Below, one piece after another: positions 17,082-28,498 of a stretch of 64,000 nt of DNA. Within the stretch, counting starts at the first letter, position 1. Each line of letters opens with the position of its first letter. The DNA is taken from NCBI GenBank assembly GCA_019359745.1, contig JAHHGT010000009.1:1-64000 (forward strand), written 5' to 3'. Position numbers and translations under genes: made by a program. The DNA is from Aphanothece saxicola GSE-SYN-MK-01-06B. Lineage in GTDB: Bacteria; Cyanobacteriota; Cyanobacteriia; PCC-6307; Cyanobiaceae. Below the pieces are notes generated by a model. That model had not been told where the DNA came from. It ran no database searches and saw only the letters and a program-made list of their open reading frames with translations.

Positions 17082-17534
17082 ATGAATGCGGCCGACCAGG
17101 CCCGATCGGTGGAACTGGCTGCCGCCATCGCCGCGGTGGTGGGTCATTTCCGGCTGCATTTCCCCGCCGCCCGGGCCAACCTCACCCCCTGGCGCGACGA
17201 TCCCCTCACCCGGGCCTTTGATGAGCGGGAAACCCTTGATCTCTCGCTGCACTTCCCCGGCTGGAGTCCCCGCCTGCAGTGCCGCTCACTGCTCGTGCAG
17301 CTTCGGCTGGAGCGGGCCCCAGCCGGATCCGGCGAGCGGCCGCGGTTGCTGGGGGTGCTGATCCGGGGCCTCACCTATGAGTCGGAACGCTGGCGCCTCG
17401 CCACGGTCGGGGACTGGCAGCCTTCGGGCTCCCACCTCCCCTCGGTGGAGGTGGTGTCCTCGCTCCAGCAGATCTGCCGTGAGCTGTTCGATCTCTTCGG
17501 TGATGTGGCGGACCGAGGGACGCGGGCCGCGTAA
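17082..17534 (+). CDS. Hypothetical protein between icd and heme oxygenase
   Basis: A 150-residue soluble protein with no signal peptide or membrane span. Recognisable features are an N-terminal helix, a central [31 protein letters not shown]-type segment (17169-17273) and [25 protein letters not shown], suggesting a small alpha/beta domain. The start ATG 17082 follows a GGGGAAA stretch. It is divergent from icd (70 bases) and 76 bases upstream of the heme oxygenase gene on the same strand. I do not recognise the family; the codon use looks native. Confidence 0.65.
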   Translation: MNAADQARSVELAAAIAAVVGHFRLHFPAARANLTPWRDDPLTRAFDERETLDLSLHFPGWSPRLQCRSLLVQLRLERAPAGSGERPRLLGVLIRGLTYESERWRLATVGDWQPSGSHLPSVEVVSSLQQICRELFDLFGDVADRGTRAA

Positions 17535-17610
17535 TCCTTCGCAACCTTGGCGCCTCGCCCGGAAGACCCCACCTACTTTGGATCCTCTGCCCGCGCAGCC
17601 TTTCGATCCC

Positions 17611-18324
17611 ATGCCCGTCGCCCTTGCTTCCCAACTCCGTGAGGGAACGAAGAAAGCCCACACGATGGCCGAGAACACCGGTTTCGTGAGCTGTTTCCTC
17701 AAGGGAGTCGTCGACAAGGCCAGCTACCGCACCCTGGTGGCCGACCTGTGGTTCGTCTACAGCGCCATGGAAGAGGAGATCGGCAAGCTGACCGACCACC
17801 CGGTCGTCGGTCCGATCGCCTCACCCGCGCTCAACCGCCGCGAGTCCCTTGAGCAGGATCTGTCCTTCTACTTCGGTGGCGATTGGCGTCAGCAGATCCG
17901 TGCCACCCCCGGCGCCCAGGAGTATGTGGCCCGCCTGCACCGGGTGGCCCGGGACTGCCCCGAGCTGCTCGTCGGCCACCACTACACCCGCTACATCGGT
18001 GATCTCTCCGGCGGACAGATCCTCAAGAACATCGCCCAGAAGGCGATGAATCTGGGTGAGCACGATGGCCTGCGCTTCTACGAATTCGATGCCATCGATG
18101 ACGAGAAGGCCTTCAAGGCCACCTACCGGCTCACCCTCGACAGCCTGCCCATCGACCAGGCCATGGCCGACCGGATCGTGGCCGAGGCCAACGAGGCCTT
18201 CCACTGCAACATGAAGATGTTCCAGGAGCTGGAAGGCAACCTGGTGGCCGCGATCGGCAAGGTGCTGTTCGGCTTCCTCACCCGCCGTTCCCGTACCGGC
18301 AGCACAGAGGCCGTGCCCGCCTAG
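17611..18324 (+). CDS. ho1: Heme oxygenase (biliverdin-producing)
   Basis: A 237-residue heme oxygenase, the usual length for cyanobacterial HO. It has the proximal heme His in EGTKKAHTMAENTGF near residue 18 and the distal-helix signature YIGDLSGGQILKNIAQKA. It opens heme to biliverdin IX-alpha, CO and iron using ferredoxin, feeding phycobilin synthesis and heme turnover. ATG 17611 is the start used by the family (MPVALASQLREGTKKAH). No bilin reductase is adjacent in this window. Confidence 0.96.
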   Translation: MPVALASQLREGTKKAHTMAENTGFVSCFLKGVVDKASYRTLVADLWFVYSAMEEEIGKLTDHPVVGPIASPALNRRESLEQDLSFYFGGDWRQQIRATPGAQEYVARLHRVARDCPELLVGHHYTRYIGDLSGGQILKNIAQKAMNLGEHDGLRFYEFDAIDDEKAFKATYRLTLDSLPIDQAMADRIVAEANEAFHCNMKMFQELEGNLVAAIGKVLFGFLTRRSRTGSTEAVPA

Positions 18325-18364
18325 GTTTCCCAGGCCTTCGGCGGCCGCCGCCACCCCGATCCGC

Positions 18365-19399
18365 GTGCGTCCGATCCGTTTCCTGCTCCCCGGCACCACC
18401 GGCCGCTTTCGTGGCGGCGGTCTGCTGGTGGAACTGCAGACCGCACGGCTGACGTCCCAGCTGACCCCCACCGAGGTGGTCACCTACCGGCAGCGGGAGG
18501 CCGACCACCCGTTCCTGGATGATCTGCTGGCCCGCGAGCGGGCGCCCGGGGACGCCCTCTGGATCGTCAGCTGGGGGTTCGACGTGCCCCGCCTGCTGCG
18601 GCGACTGCCGGGCAGGCCCTTGGCCTACCACGCCCACAGCAGCGGATACGGGTTCTCCCTGCCGCCCGGCGTACCGGTGTTGGCCGTCAGCCGCAACACC
18701 CTCGGCTACTGGGGCGATCGATCACCCCGAAACCCCCTGTTCCTGGTGCCCAATGCGTTGCAGCCCAAGTGGCTGGAACGGGGCAACCGGGCGGCACCCC
18801 TGGGCTGCGGACGGCCCATCGATGTGCTCGTCCAGCAGCGCAAGAGCAGTCGCTATGTCCTGCAGCACCTGGTGCCGGCCCTGCGCCGCCGGGGGCTGCG
18901 GGTGGAGGTCCAGAGCGGCTGGGTGGACGATCTGGTCGATCTGTTCAACAGCGCCACCGTCGTTCTCTACGACTCCGCCGACTACTGGCGCGGCCGGGGG
19001 GTGAGCGAGGGATTCGGGCTGCCGCCGCTGGAGGCCCTGGCCTGCGGCTGCGTGGTGTTCAGCAGCCTCAACCACGCCCTGGCCGACAGCCTCGACCCGG
19101 GGGTGGTGGGCCACCAGATCGGCTGCGGCAGCCTTGAGAACGACCTGGAGCGGATCCAGGCGGCCGTGGCCGATCCGATGGCCTGGCTGCCGCCGCCGGC
19201 ACGGCTTTCCAGCCTGCTGGAGGCCTGCAGCGAGCCGCTGCTTCAGGAGCGCTGGCACACGGCCCTGGAGGCCATCGACGCCCACTGGAGCCACCTGCTG
19301 CTGGAGGGGGCGTTGCCGCTGCGTTCGCCTCCCCGGCTGGCCCTGCGGATCGACCAGTGGCGGCGACGGTTTTGGGCCATGTGGCGATCACTGAATTGA
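18365..19399 (+). CDS. Glycosyltransferase, group 1 type
   Basis: A 344-residue GT-B-like protein beginning with GTG 18365. The N-terminal half has GGGLLVELQTA and a helix typical of glycan transferases. The C-terminal half has the GT4-like donor site, here GVSEGFGLPPLEALACGCVVFSS, with the E-x7-E pattern. It follows heme oxygenase by 40 bases and precedes an ABC exporter, so it may belong with the exporter in surface-glycan synthesis. Donor and acceptor are unknown. Confidence 0.82.
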   Translation: MRPIRFLLPGTTGRFRGGGLLVELQTARLTSQLTPTEVVTYRQREADHPFLDDLLARERAPGDALWIVSWGFDVPRLLRRLPGRPLAYHAHSSGYGFSLPPGVPVLAVSRNTLGYWGDRSPRNPLFLVPNALQPKWLERGNRAAPLGCGRPIDVLVQQRKSSRYVLQHLVPALRRRGLRVEVQSGWVDDLVDLFNSATVVLYDSADYWRGRGVSEGFGLPPLEALACGCVVFSSLNHALADSLDPGVVGHQIGCGSLENDLERIQAAVADPMAWLPPPARLSSLLEACSEPLLQERWHTALEAIDAHWSHLLLEGALPLRSPPRLALRIDQWRRRFWAMWRSLN

Positions 19400-19405
19400 C
19401 TGGCT

Positions 19406-19421
19406 GGCCTGGGGGCAGGCC
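19406..19421 (+). terminator. GC-rich hairpin after a glycosyltransferase gene
   Basis: GGCCTG-GGGG-CAGGCC forms a perfect 6-bp stem seven bases after the upstream stop. No T-run follows on the plus strand, so a classical intrinsic terminator is not established; it may instead protect the mRNA end. Confidence 0.35.
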
Positions 19422-19462
19422 TTCAGGCGGGGCGGGTAGGGTTTGCGCAAAAGTCTGACCAG

Positions 19463-21298
19463 ATGTTTCGCAAAAGCCAAACCTTCAGGAGTTTGGTGCG
19501 ACTTCTGGCCCAGTTGCCGGTGCGTCGTAAGCGCGCGCTGATCCGTCTGATCCCCCTGGCGATCCTTGCCGGTATCGCTGATCTGGTGGTCGTGGCCCTG
19601 GTGGCCCGTCTGTTCACGGTCGTCGTCGGCGGGGAGAACCGTCCTTCGATCCCCTGGGAAGGTCTGGTTCCGGAAGATCCCCGGGTCAAGGTGGTGGTGC
19701 TGGTGGTGGCCTTTGTGGCCGCTGCCTGGTTCTCCTCGCTCTCGAAGCTTCTGCTGCGAGCCTTTCAGCTGCGGTTGAAGGCCTCGATCTGGCGTGATCT
19801 TTCCGACATGGCCCAGCGCAAGCTGATCGCCCAGCCCTATGTCTATTTTCTGGGTGAGTCGAAATCTGATATCTCCGCGAAGGTGCTGATCAATGTGTCC
19901 CGTGTGGCGGACATTGTCGTGTTGCCGCTGCTGCAGTTAGCCAGTGGCGTGTTCGTGATCGCCCTGCTCTCCGCGGGCATGCTGATCGTCGGCAAGTTGC
20001 TGGCGGTCATGCTGATCCTGGGGCTTCTGGCTGGTTACCTGTTGATCTCCACAGCCATCACCCCATTTCTGCGTTTTGCGGCACGGCAAAGGATTCTCCT
20101 GGAGGTCCGTACCAACACGATTCTATCCGAATCGATGCGCACCATCCTCGATGTGCAACTCACCGGCTCGGAGCCCTATTTCGAACGTCATTATCAGGAG
20201 GCTGGCCGCGACACAATCCCGTTCATCTGGAAGGCTGATGTCCTGCCGGAGACACCGCGGGCGTTGATCGAACCCCTCGGGATCACGATGATCTTCGCGG
20301 CAGGCATGCTGCCGCTGCTGTCCAATCCGGACCCGGGAGCGCTGCTGAAGATCATTCCATTTCTGGCCACTGTGGCGGTCACCTCCTTGAAGCTCACCCC
20401 TCCCCTGCAGGACAGTTTCAGGGCCATCACCTCGCTGCGGGCAGGACTCCCCGACCTGGAGGAGACCTTGAAGCTGATTGAGCTCCCCGAAGGTCGGCTC
20501 ACCATCCGCTCCGAAGGGGTCCCCTCCCCGGACGGAGTGATGCCGAAGCGGGTGATTCGCCTCAGCAACGTCAGTTACCGCTATCCCGGTTCCGATGTCA
20601 ATGTCCTCCATGACATCTCGATGTCGATTCCGGTCGGCTCCCGGGTGGCGTTCGTCGGCGCCACTGGCAGTGGCAAGACAACGACGGCCAACCAACTGCT
20701 CTGTCTGCTGCGGCCCTCCTCCGGCAGCCTCAAGCTGGATGGCATTGAGGTGGTGGATGCCGATGTGCCGGCCTGGCAGGCAAACTGCGCCTACGTGCCC
20801 CAGGCGATCAACCTGTTGAACGGCAACATCATCGAGAACATCGCCTTCGCCGAAGAGGTCGATGAGGTCGATCAGATGCGCGTGTGGGAGGCCCTGCAGG
20901 CAGCCCAGCTGGCCGACATTGTCGCCGAGCTTCCCCTGGGCCTGTTCACGCCCATCGGAGATAACGGCATCCGGCTGTCCGGGGGGCAGCGCCAACGGCT
21001 GGCCCTGGCGCGCGCCTTTTACCGCAATTCCAAATTTCTGGTGCTGGATGAGGCCACCAGTGCACTCGATAACCGCACCGAGTCCGAGGTGATGGATGCC
21101 ATTGAGGTGATCGGCCGCCGCTGCACCTTGGTGGTGATTGCCCATCGCCTCTCCACCGTGATGCGCTCCGATTGCATCTTCGAATTCGAGGCCGGCCGCA
21201 TCAAGGCCTTCGGAACGTTTGATCAACTCCGGCAGCGCTCTGATACCTTCAATGATCTGGCTTCATTCGAGCGGAGACTCTCCAGCCCGCTCGGTTGA
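19463..21298 (+). CDS. ABC exporter, fused membrane and ATPase domains (MsbA/PglK-like)
   Basis: A 611-residue half-transporter. About six membrane spans in the first 330 residues precede an ATPase with Walker A GATGSGKTT (Lys405), signature LSGGQRQRLALARA, Walker B FLVLDEATSALD and the switch His in VIAHRLSTV. Proteins of this shape flip lipids or lipid-linked sugars. The upstream glycosyltransferase suggests a glycan or glycolipid cargo, but that is inference. Codon use is less GC-biased than in neighbouring housekeeping genes, compatible with acquisition. Confidence 0.9.
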   Translation: MFRKSQTFRSLVRLLAQLPVRRKRALIRLIPLAILAGIADLVVVALVARLFTVVVGGENRPSIPWEGLVPEDPRVKVVVLVVAFVAAAWFSSLSKLLLRAFQLRLKASIWRDLSDMAQRKLIAQPYVYFLGESKSDISAKVLINVSRVADIVVLPLLQLASGVFVIALLSAGMLIVGKLLAVMLILGLLAGYLLISTAITPFLRFAARQRILLEVRTNTILSESMRTILDVQLTGSEPYFERHYQEAGRDTIPFIWKADVLPETPRALIEPLGITMIFAAGMLPLLSNPDPGALLKIIPFLATVAVTSLKLTPPLQDSFRAITSLRAGLPDLEETLKLIELPEGRLTIRSEGVPSPDGVMPKRVIRLSNVSYRYPGSDVNVLHDISMSIPVGSRVAFVGATGSGKTTTANQLLCLLRPSSGSLKLDGIEVVDADVPAWQANCAYVPQAINLLNGNIIENIAFAEEVDEVDQMRVWEALQAAQLADIVAELPLGLFTPIGDNGIRLSGGQRQRLALARAFYRNSKFLVLDEATSALDNRTESEVMDAIEVIGRRCTLVVIAHRLSTVMRSDCIFEFEAGRIKAFGTFDQLRQRSDTFNDLASFERRLSSPLG

Positions 21299-21361
21299 TC
21301 AATCAAGGCCGTTTTGCCTCGATGGTAGAACATGCTTCAGGACAATCATTTGGCCTATCTA

Positions 21362-21375
21362 TCTCTATTTAGAGA
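21362..21375. promoter_or_regulatory. 14-base perfect dyad in the ABC exporter/helicase spacer
   Basis: TCTCTATTTAGAGA is a perfect palindrome in the AT-richer 155-base spacer between the exporter stop and the helicase start. It could be an operator or part of a promoter region; only the symmetry is observed. Confidence 0.25.
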
Positions 21376-21453
21376 CGGTGCCAATGATCCTGCCAGCCCG
21401 TCGCATGGGGCGGGGCTGCTAACGTCAAAATCCAACCGTCTTCGCCGGAGCTT

Positions 21454-23843
<2,390 letters not shown>

Positions 23844-23847
<4 letters not shown>

Positions 23848-24707
23848 CCCTGCCGCTGGTCACCGCCGTGGTGCCCACCCGCAACCGCCGTGAGCTCAGC
23901 CTGCGGTTCCTGGAGCGCATGGCCGCCCAGACCTACCGGGCCCTGCGTCTCGTGGTGGTGGATGCCAACTCCAGCGACGGCACCGTGGCGGCGATCCGCC
24001 AGCGGCATCCGCAGGTGACGGTGGTGGCGGCCGGGGACGGGGATTTCTGGGCCGGTGCCACCAACCGGGGCGTCCGGCGGGCCTTGGCGGCCGGCACCGA
24101 TTACGTCCTCACCATCAACGACGACGCGGTGGTGTCTGAGGATTATGTGGAGCGCATGGTGGCCCTGGCCCAGCGCCACGGCTGCGGGATCCTGGGCAGC
24201 CGCATCGATCTGCTGGACGAGCCCGGGCGGATCTGGGCCCTGGGCACCCGCACCGACTGGGGCACGGACCGTTTTCTGCGTCTGGCCCACCACGACGAGC
24301 TGGCCAGCCAGCTGGATCCGGCGCTGGCGGCCGCCGAGGTGCTCGAGGCCGAGGCGATGCCCGGCAACGGGGTGCTGATTCGCCAGGATGTTTTTCGTCG
24401 TGTCGGCTTCTACGACGCCCTCTGGCTGCCCCACTACCACGCCGATTCCGAGTGGGTGATGCGGGCGGTCCGCCGGGGCGTCGAGGCCCGGGTGACCCCG
24501 GGGGTTGTGGTCCTCAACGACTTCGGCGACGAGCAGAAACGCCTGCCCCTGGGCAGCCTGCAGGGCCTGCTGTTCACCTTCTTCCATCCCAAGTCCCACC
24601 TCTACCTGCCGGCGGTGGCGGCAATCCTCTGGCGCTACTGCCCCCCCGCCCAACGTTGGCCCACCCTGCGGGCCCTCGGTGGGCGTTTCCTCAGGATGAA
24701 GCGGTGA
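23844..24707 (+). CDS. Glycosyltransferase family 2
   Basis: A 287-residue GT-A protein: PTRNRRELS at the N-terminus, DANSSDGT in the nucleotide-binding loop, TINDDAVV as the DXD-like metal site and HADSEWVMRAVRRG near the C-terminus. It resembles rhamnosyl- and related sugar transferases of polysaccharide clusters. The ATG overlaps the helicase stop, so it is read from the same mRNA although unrelated in function. Tail-to-tail overlap of 17 bases with the next GT2. Confidence 0.88.
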
Positions 24708-25650
24708 AGGAGGTGCGGGGATGGAACAGGCCGGGGCGCCGCAGCAGCCGTCGCCAGCACCAGCGCAGATAATCCCCCACCCCCCACCAGCGGCCCTGGG
24801 CCCGTGCTGGGTCGGAGAGGCAGAAACTCAGGGGCCTGAGCGCGTAGTACAGCAGGTTCAGCAGCAGGGCCAGCGGCGTGGCGTGGCGGTGCAGGAAGTA
24901 CAGCTTGCTGAAGGTGGCGTGCTGGTATTTAGCCCGTGGGGCCCGCTGGGTGATCGCCGAGACCTGATGCTCCACCAGCACGGCCTGGGTGACCCGCAGG
25001 CGATAACCCATCCGGTGGTGGCGCTCGCAGATGTCGGCGTCCTCGTAATCGAGAAAGTACTGGGGGTCGAACTGGGGGCAGTCCTGGAAGATTCCGAGGC
25101 GGAAGAGCATGCTGCAGCCGGAGATCCACCGGGTGGGCCAGGTACGGACTGGCAAGGGGCGGCAGTCATCGCCAGGGAAGCGATGGCCCAGCTGGCCGGT
25201 CCAGCGGTTGAAGCTGCCGTGGCTGAACCAGACCGCGCCCTGGAGATCCCGGATCCGGGTGCCCAGCATGGCGATCTGATCGTCGTCCCGCAGGCACTCC
25301 CTCACATAGGCGACCGCACCGGCATCCAGGCGTGCATCGGGATTGATCAGCCAGGCCAGGGCCTGCCGGTCGCTCTGCCACACATGGCGGAGCCCCAGAT
25401 TGCAACCGCCGCCGAAACCGAGGTTGGCGCCCGCCTCGATCAGCTGCACCGGCAGCGGCTGGGAGGCGGCCTCGACCCATTGGCGCAGGCTTTGATCGGA
25501 TGGCGAGTTGTTGACGATGATGAACTGCATTGAATCTGGCCCATCGCCAGTGCCCATGGTGGCCTCTATCAGGCTGCGAATAAAGTCACCGCAGTGGTAG
25601 TTGACGGTGATGAAGTAGATGGGACTGATGCTGTCCAGTGGGGTCGCCAT
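24691..25650 (-). CDS. Glycosyltransferase family 2 (rhamnosyltransferase-like)
   Basis: A 319-residue WbbL-type GT2: VNNSPSDQSL, GANLGFGGGCNLGLRHV (donor loop), LINPDARLD (metal-binding Asp) and FLDYEDADICERHHRMGYRL (catalytic-type Asp region). The C-terminus has basic and hydrophobic stretches that may anchor it to the membrane. It lies 36 bases downstream of the RgpF-like gene on the same strand, and the pair is probably co-transcribed for rhamnose-containing glycan assembly (inference). Confidence 0.88.
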   Translation of the reverse strand: MATPLDSISPIYFITVNYHCGDFIRSLIEATMGTGDGPDSMQFIIVNNSPSDQSLRQWVEAASQPLPVQLIEAGANLGFGGGCNLGLRHVWQSDRQALAWLINPDARLDAGAVAYVRECLRDDDQIAMLGTRIRDLQGAVWFSHGSFNRWTGQLGHRFPGDDCRPLPVRTWPTRWISGCSMLFRLGIFQDCPQFDPQYFLDYEDADICERHHRMGYRLRVTQAVLVEHQVSAITQRAPRAKYQHATFSKLYFLHRHATPLALLLNLLYYALRPLSFCLSDPARAQGRWWGVGDYLRWCWRRLLRRPGLFHPRTSFTASS

Positions 25651-25686
25651 CAGTCGATTCGCATGGCCCCGCGATCTCCGCTTGGG

Positions 25687-26985
25687 TCATTCATAGGTGG
25701 AAGGATAGACGAAGGTGCCTGTGATCCCCTTGATCGCAGCTTCCCGCAGGCGGTTGTTGTAGCTCAGTGGGACGCCGCGGATATACATCAGGTCCTTGAA
25801 CTCGTCAACGAGCCTCTCGACCTGAGCGTTCTCCACTGTCCCCATCGACTGTCGCACCACCTCTCGGAACAGACCGATGGCCTGGGCCATTGTATAGCTG
25901 CCGGCGGTACAGAGATCGTGTTTTACGAACGGACAGTGAAGATAGAATGGGTAGAGAAAGGCGGCAATATGGCTAGGATTTCCGTTCTCGATCAGATCGG
26001 CAATGCTGTAAAGCTGTGCTCCAGTCAGATTTTCATGCTGATCACTCTGCTGCATCAGCTGCTGCAGGGAATAGCCGATTTTGCGTCGCTGAGAGGTACG
26101 AGCTGGAGATGGCATCAGCCGGAGGACTTCCTCGGCCGGCACACCGCCTTCAGCACTGAAATGGCTTTCAAGCGCTTCCTGGAGCTTGTCGCTCGTGTAA
26201 AGGGTCTCTACGGAGGGAAAGCGCCTGTAAACCATTTGAGAGAGAGCAATCTCTCCGTTGTAAATGCAATGGCCACGGTGGGAAAGCGGCAGATAGTCCT
26301 TCCAGAACTTTAGAAATGGTTTTGAGCGGAAGATCTCTGGCTTTAGAACCTGGAAATAGGATTGATAGTGGGTCTGGATCTGATGGCTGATGTGGCTGAA
26401 CAGCGCCTGCTTTTCGGAAATGGCAAAGGCATCCAGGGCTGAAACAAGCGCCTGGGCGTTTCGGCCAGGGATGAACTGCATGGAGTCATTGGCAATGCAG
26501 AGCAATTGGCAGCGCTCAAGATGCCCCTCGCCATGAAGCAGCAGCACCCCGTCCCTGAATCCGCCGAAATCTCGCCCGATGTTGCGGCGATCGAAGACAC
26601 GCCAGCAGATGTCTTCAAGGACCTTGGCGGCCTCTGGATTGGTGGCCTCATTGTTGATATAAACAACAGCAAAACCCGCGCGACTGAGGGTTTCAATGTA
26701 GGCTTTGTTGGAATGTGTCAGCCTTTTGGCGTAGGCAATGAAGAGGGCGATTCTTTCTGGAGTGTCCTGAAACGCCCTGGGGCTGCTGGTGACGCCAGCT
26801 CTCCCCGACGTGCCGGGATGATCAATCGGTTGGAGACGCTTTCCCGGCGTGCTGCGACGACCATCTCTGCCAATCCAGTAGTCGATCTGGGCCTGCAGAT
26901 AGTCGCTCAGGATGAAGACCTTGATCTTGATCTTCTTCCACAGGCCCAAGGGGGCTTTGAGGACTTTCTTGAAACTGTCAGTCAT
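25687..26985 (-). CDS. Rhamnan synthesis F (RgpF) family protein
   Basis: A 432-residue protein with the RgpF family core: ERIALFIAYAKRLTHSNKAY, VYINNEA, RRNIGRDFGGFRDGVLL and LCIANDSMQFIPGR, a GT-A-like fold used in rhamnan or O-antigen assembly. ATG 26985 is the start. Base composition is lower in GC than flanking genes (28 G/C of 60 at 26641-26700), suggesting acquisition. It is probably co-transcribed with the GT2 gene downstream. The sugar specificity is not known. Confidence 0.82.
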   Translation of the reverse strand: MTDSFKKVLKAPLGLWKKIKIKVFILSDYLQAQIDYWIGRDGRRSTPGKRLQPIDHPGTSGRAGVTSSPRAFQDTPERIALFIAYAKRLTHSNKAYIETLSRAGFAVVYINNEATNPEAAKVLEDICWRVFDRRNIGRDFGGFRDGVLLLHGEGHLERCQLLCIANDSMQFIPGRNAQALVSALDAFAISEKQALFSHISHQIQTHYQSYFQVLKPEIFRSKPFLKFWKDYLPLSHRGHCIYNGEIALSQMVYRRFPSVETLYTSDKLQEALESHFSAEGGVPAEEVLRLMPSPARTSQRRKIGYSLQQLMQQSDQHENLTGAQLYSIADLIENGNPSHIAAFLYPFYLHCPFVKHDLCTAGSYTMAQAIGLFREVVRQSMGTVENAQVERLVDEFKDLMYIRGVPLSYNNRLREAAIKGITGTFVYPSTYE

Positions 26986-27163
26986 GCTATATGAATCTTG
27001 ATATGTTGGCCCGATTCTGCAGGCCGTGGCTCAGCAGGTGAGCATCAATCACTGACCGTCAGGGCTGCAACGTGACCATGATTCCCCAATCGCCAACAGG
27101 CACGATGTCAACCGGCCGAGTGTACCGTGCGCCTTCTGGATGCCGCTCCATGGCCCTGCCGCG

Positions 27164-28435
27164 ATGACGGTCTCCGTGATCGATCCCCAGGATCTCTGCC
27201 TCCCCCCCAGGCTGCTTGCCGCGTTCCACCGGTCAAGCGATTGTGCGGTGCTGGCCGTCGTGGGTGGCGCCGTGCGGGATCTGATGCTGCACCGGGTGCA
27301 CCTTGATCCCTTGCGGGGCTTGCCGGACCTCGACCTGGTGGTGGAGCTCGCTCCGCAGGCCGATTCGGCCGATCCCAGGCCGGCGGCCCATCGGCTGGCC
27401 GAGACGTTGCTTCGCGAAACGCCTGTCGAGGCGGTGGGCTACTGCCAGTTCCATCGGGCCTTCGGCACCGTCGAACTGGAGCTCGACGGGATCCGACTGG
27501 ATCTGGCCACGGCCCGCAGCGAGACCTATCCGGCCCCTGGGGAAAACCCCGTCGTCACCTATGGCTCCCTGGAGGATGATCTCGCCCGCAGGGACTTCAG
27601 CATCAACGCCATGGCCCTGGTGTTCGCCGTGCCCGGGCCAGGCCTGCGCCTGCTGGATCCCCACGGAGGTGGCGACGATCTGGCCAGGCGGCAGTTGCGT
27701 CTTCTGCATGACCGGAGCCTGGAAGACGACCCCACCCGGATCGTGCGGGCCGCCCGCTACGCCGCCCGGCTGGGGTTCAGCCTGGCGCCTGCCAGCCTGG
27801 ATCAGCTGCGCGCCACCCTGGCCCGCTGGCCCTGGAGGACGCGGGATCCTGCAGGGCACCCTGGTCGGGTCCCCCCGGCCCTGGGCACCCGGCTGCGAAT
27901 GGAACTGGAGCTGCTTCTTGAGCGAGAGCCCTGGGAGCAGGCCCTGGCCTGCCTCCAGTCCTGGGGTGCCCTGGTGCTGGTGGATCCGGCCTTGCAGGCC
28001 GACGCCAGTTGGCGCCACCGCCTCCGTTGGGCCCGGCGTTGCAACGTGCCGCTTCTGGCGGCCCTCCTGGCCGCCGCTGAGGCGGCCTCAGCCGTGGCGA
28101 CGCGGCTGCAGTTGCCCCATGGGCAACAGCGGCTGCTGGCGCAGCTGTCCCTGTTGCGCCAGGCCTGGCGCCACTGCGAGGCCCCGCCCTGCACGGCCCT
28201 GGCCTGGAGCACCTTTCTGGAGCAGCCGGGCTGGTCCCCCGAGGCCGTCGCCCTGGCGCTGGTGAGCGGAGCGCTGCCCCGGCGCCCCCTGCTGCGCTGG
28301 TGGTACCGCTGGCGCCATCTGGCCTCCCCGGTCCCGGCGGCCGACCTGATCGCCGCTGGCCTGAAGCCAGGACCGGCCCTGGGGGAGCGGTTGCGTCATC
28401 TGCGGGGCGAGCGTCTGCGGCTGGAGCGCGTCTGA
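27164..28435 (+). CDS. cca: tRNA nucleotidyltransferase / poly(A) polymerase family (CCA-adding type)
   Basis: A class II nucleotidyltransferase of about 423 residues: GGAVRD at 34-39, DLDLVVE (catalytic Asp pair), RRDFSINAMA and RAARYAARLGF. These match CCA-adding enzymes and poly(A) polymerases, which add CCA to tRNA 3' ends or A tails to RNA. No HD domain is visible; the C-terminal helical half is Ala/Leu/Arg-rich. ATG 27164 is chosen; ATG 27140 would add eight residues. Cyanobacteria often hold separate A- and CC-adding paralogues, so the exact activity (CCA, A or CC) is not settled. Confidence 0.85.
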   Translation: MTVSVIDPQDLCLPPRLLAAFHRSSDCAVLAVVGGAVRDLMLHRVHLDPLRGLPDLDLVVELAPQADSADPRPAAHRLAETLLRETPVEAVGYCQFHRAFGTVELELDGIRLDLATARSETYPAPGENPVVTYGSLEDDLARRDFSINAMALVFAVPGPGLRLLDPHGGGDDLARRQLRLLHDRSLEDDPTRIVRAARYAARLGFSLAPASLDQLRATLARWPWRTRDPAGHPGRVPPALGTRLRMELELLLEREPWEQALACLQSWGALVLVDPALQADASWRHRLRWARRCNVPLLAALLAAAEAASAVATRLQLPHGQQRLLAQLSLLRQAWRHCEAPPCTALAWSTFLEQPGWSPEAVALALVSGALPRRPLLRWWYRWRHLASPVPAADLIAAGLKPGPALGERLRHLRGERLRLERV

Positions 28436-28498
28436 CCCGTTGGGGCGAACAAGCGAAGGTCCCCTAGGGTCTCGAGCCAGCGGCTCCCCCTGTGCCGA

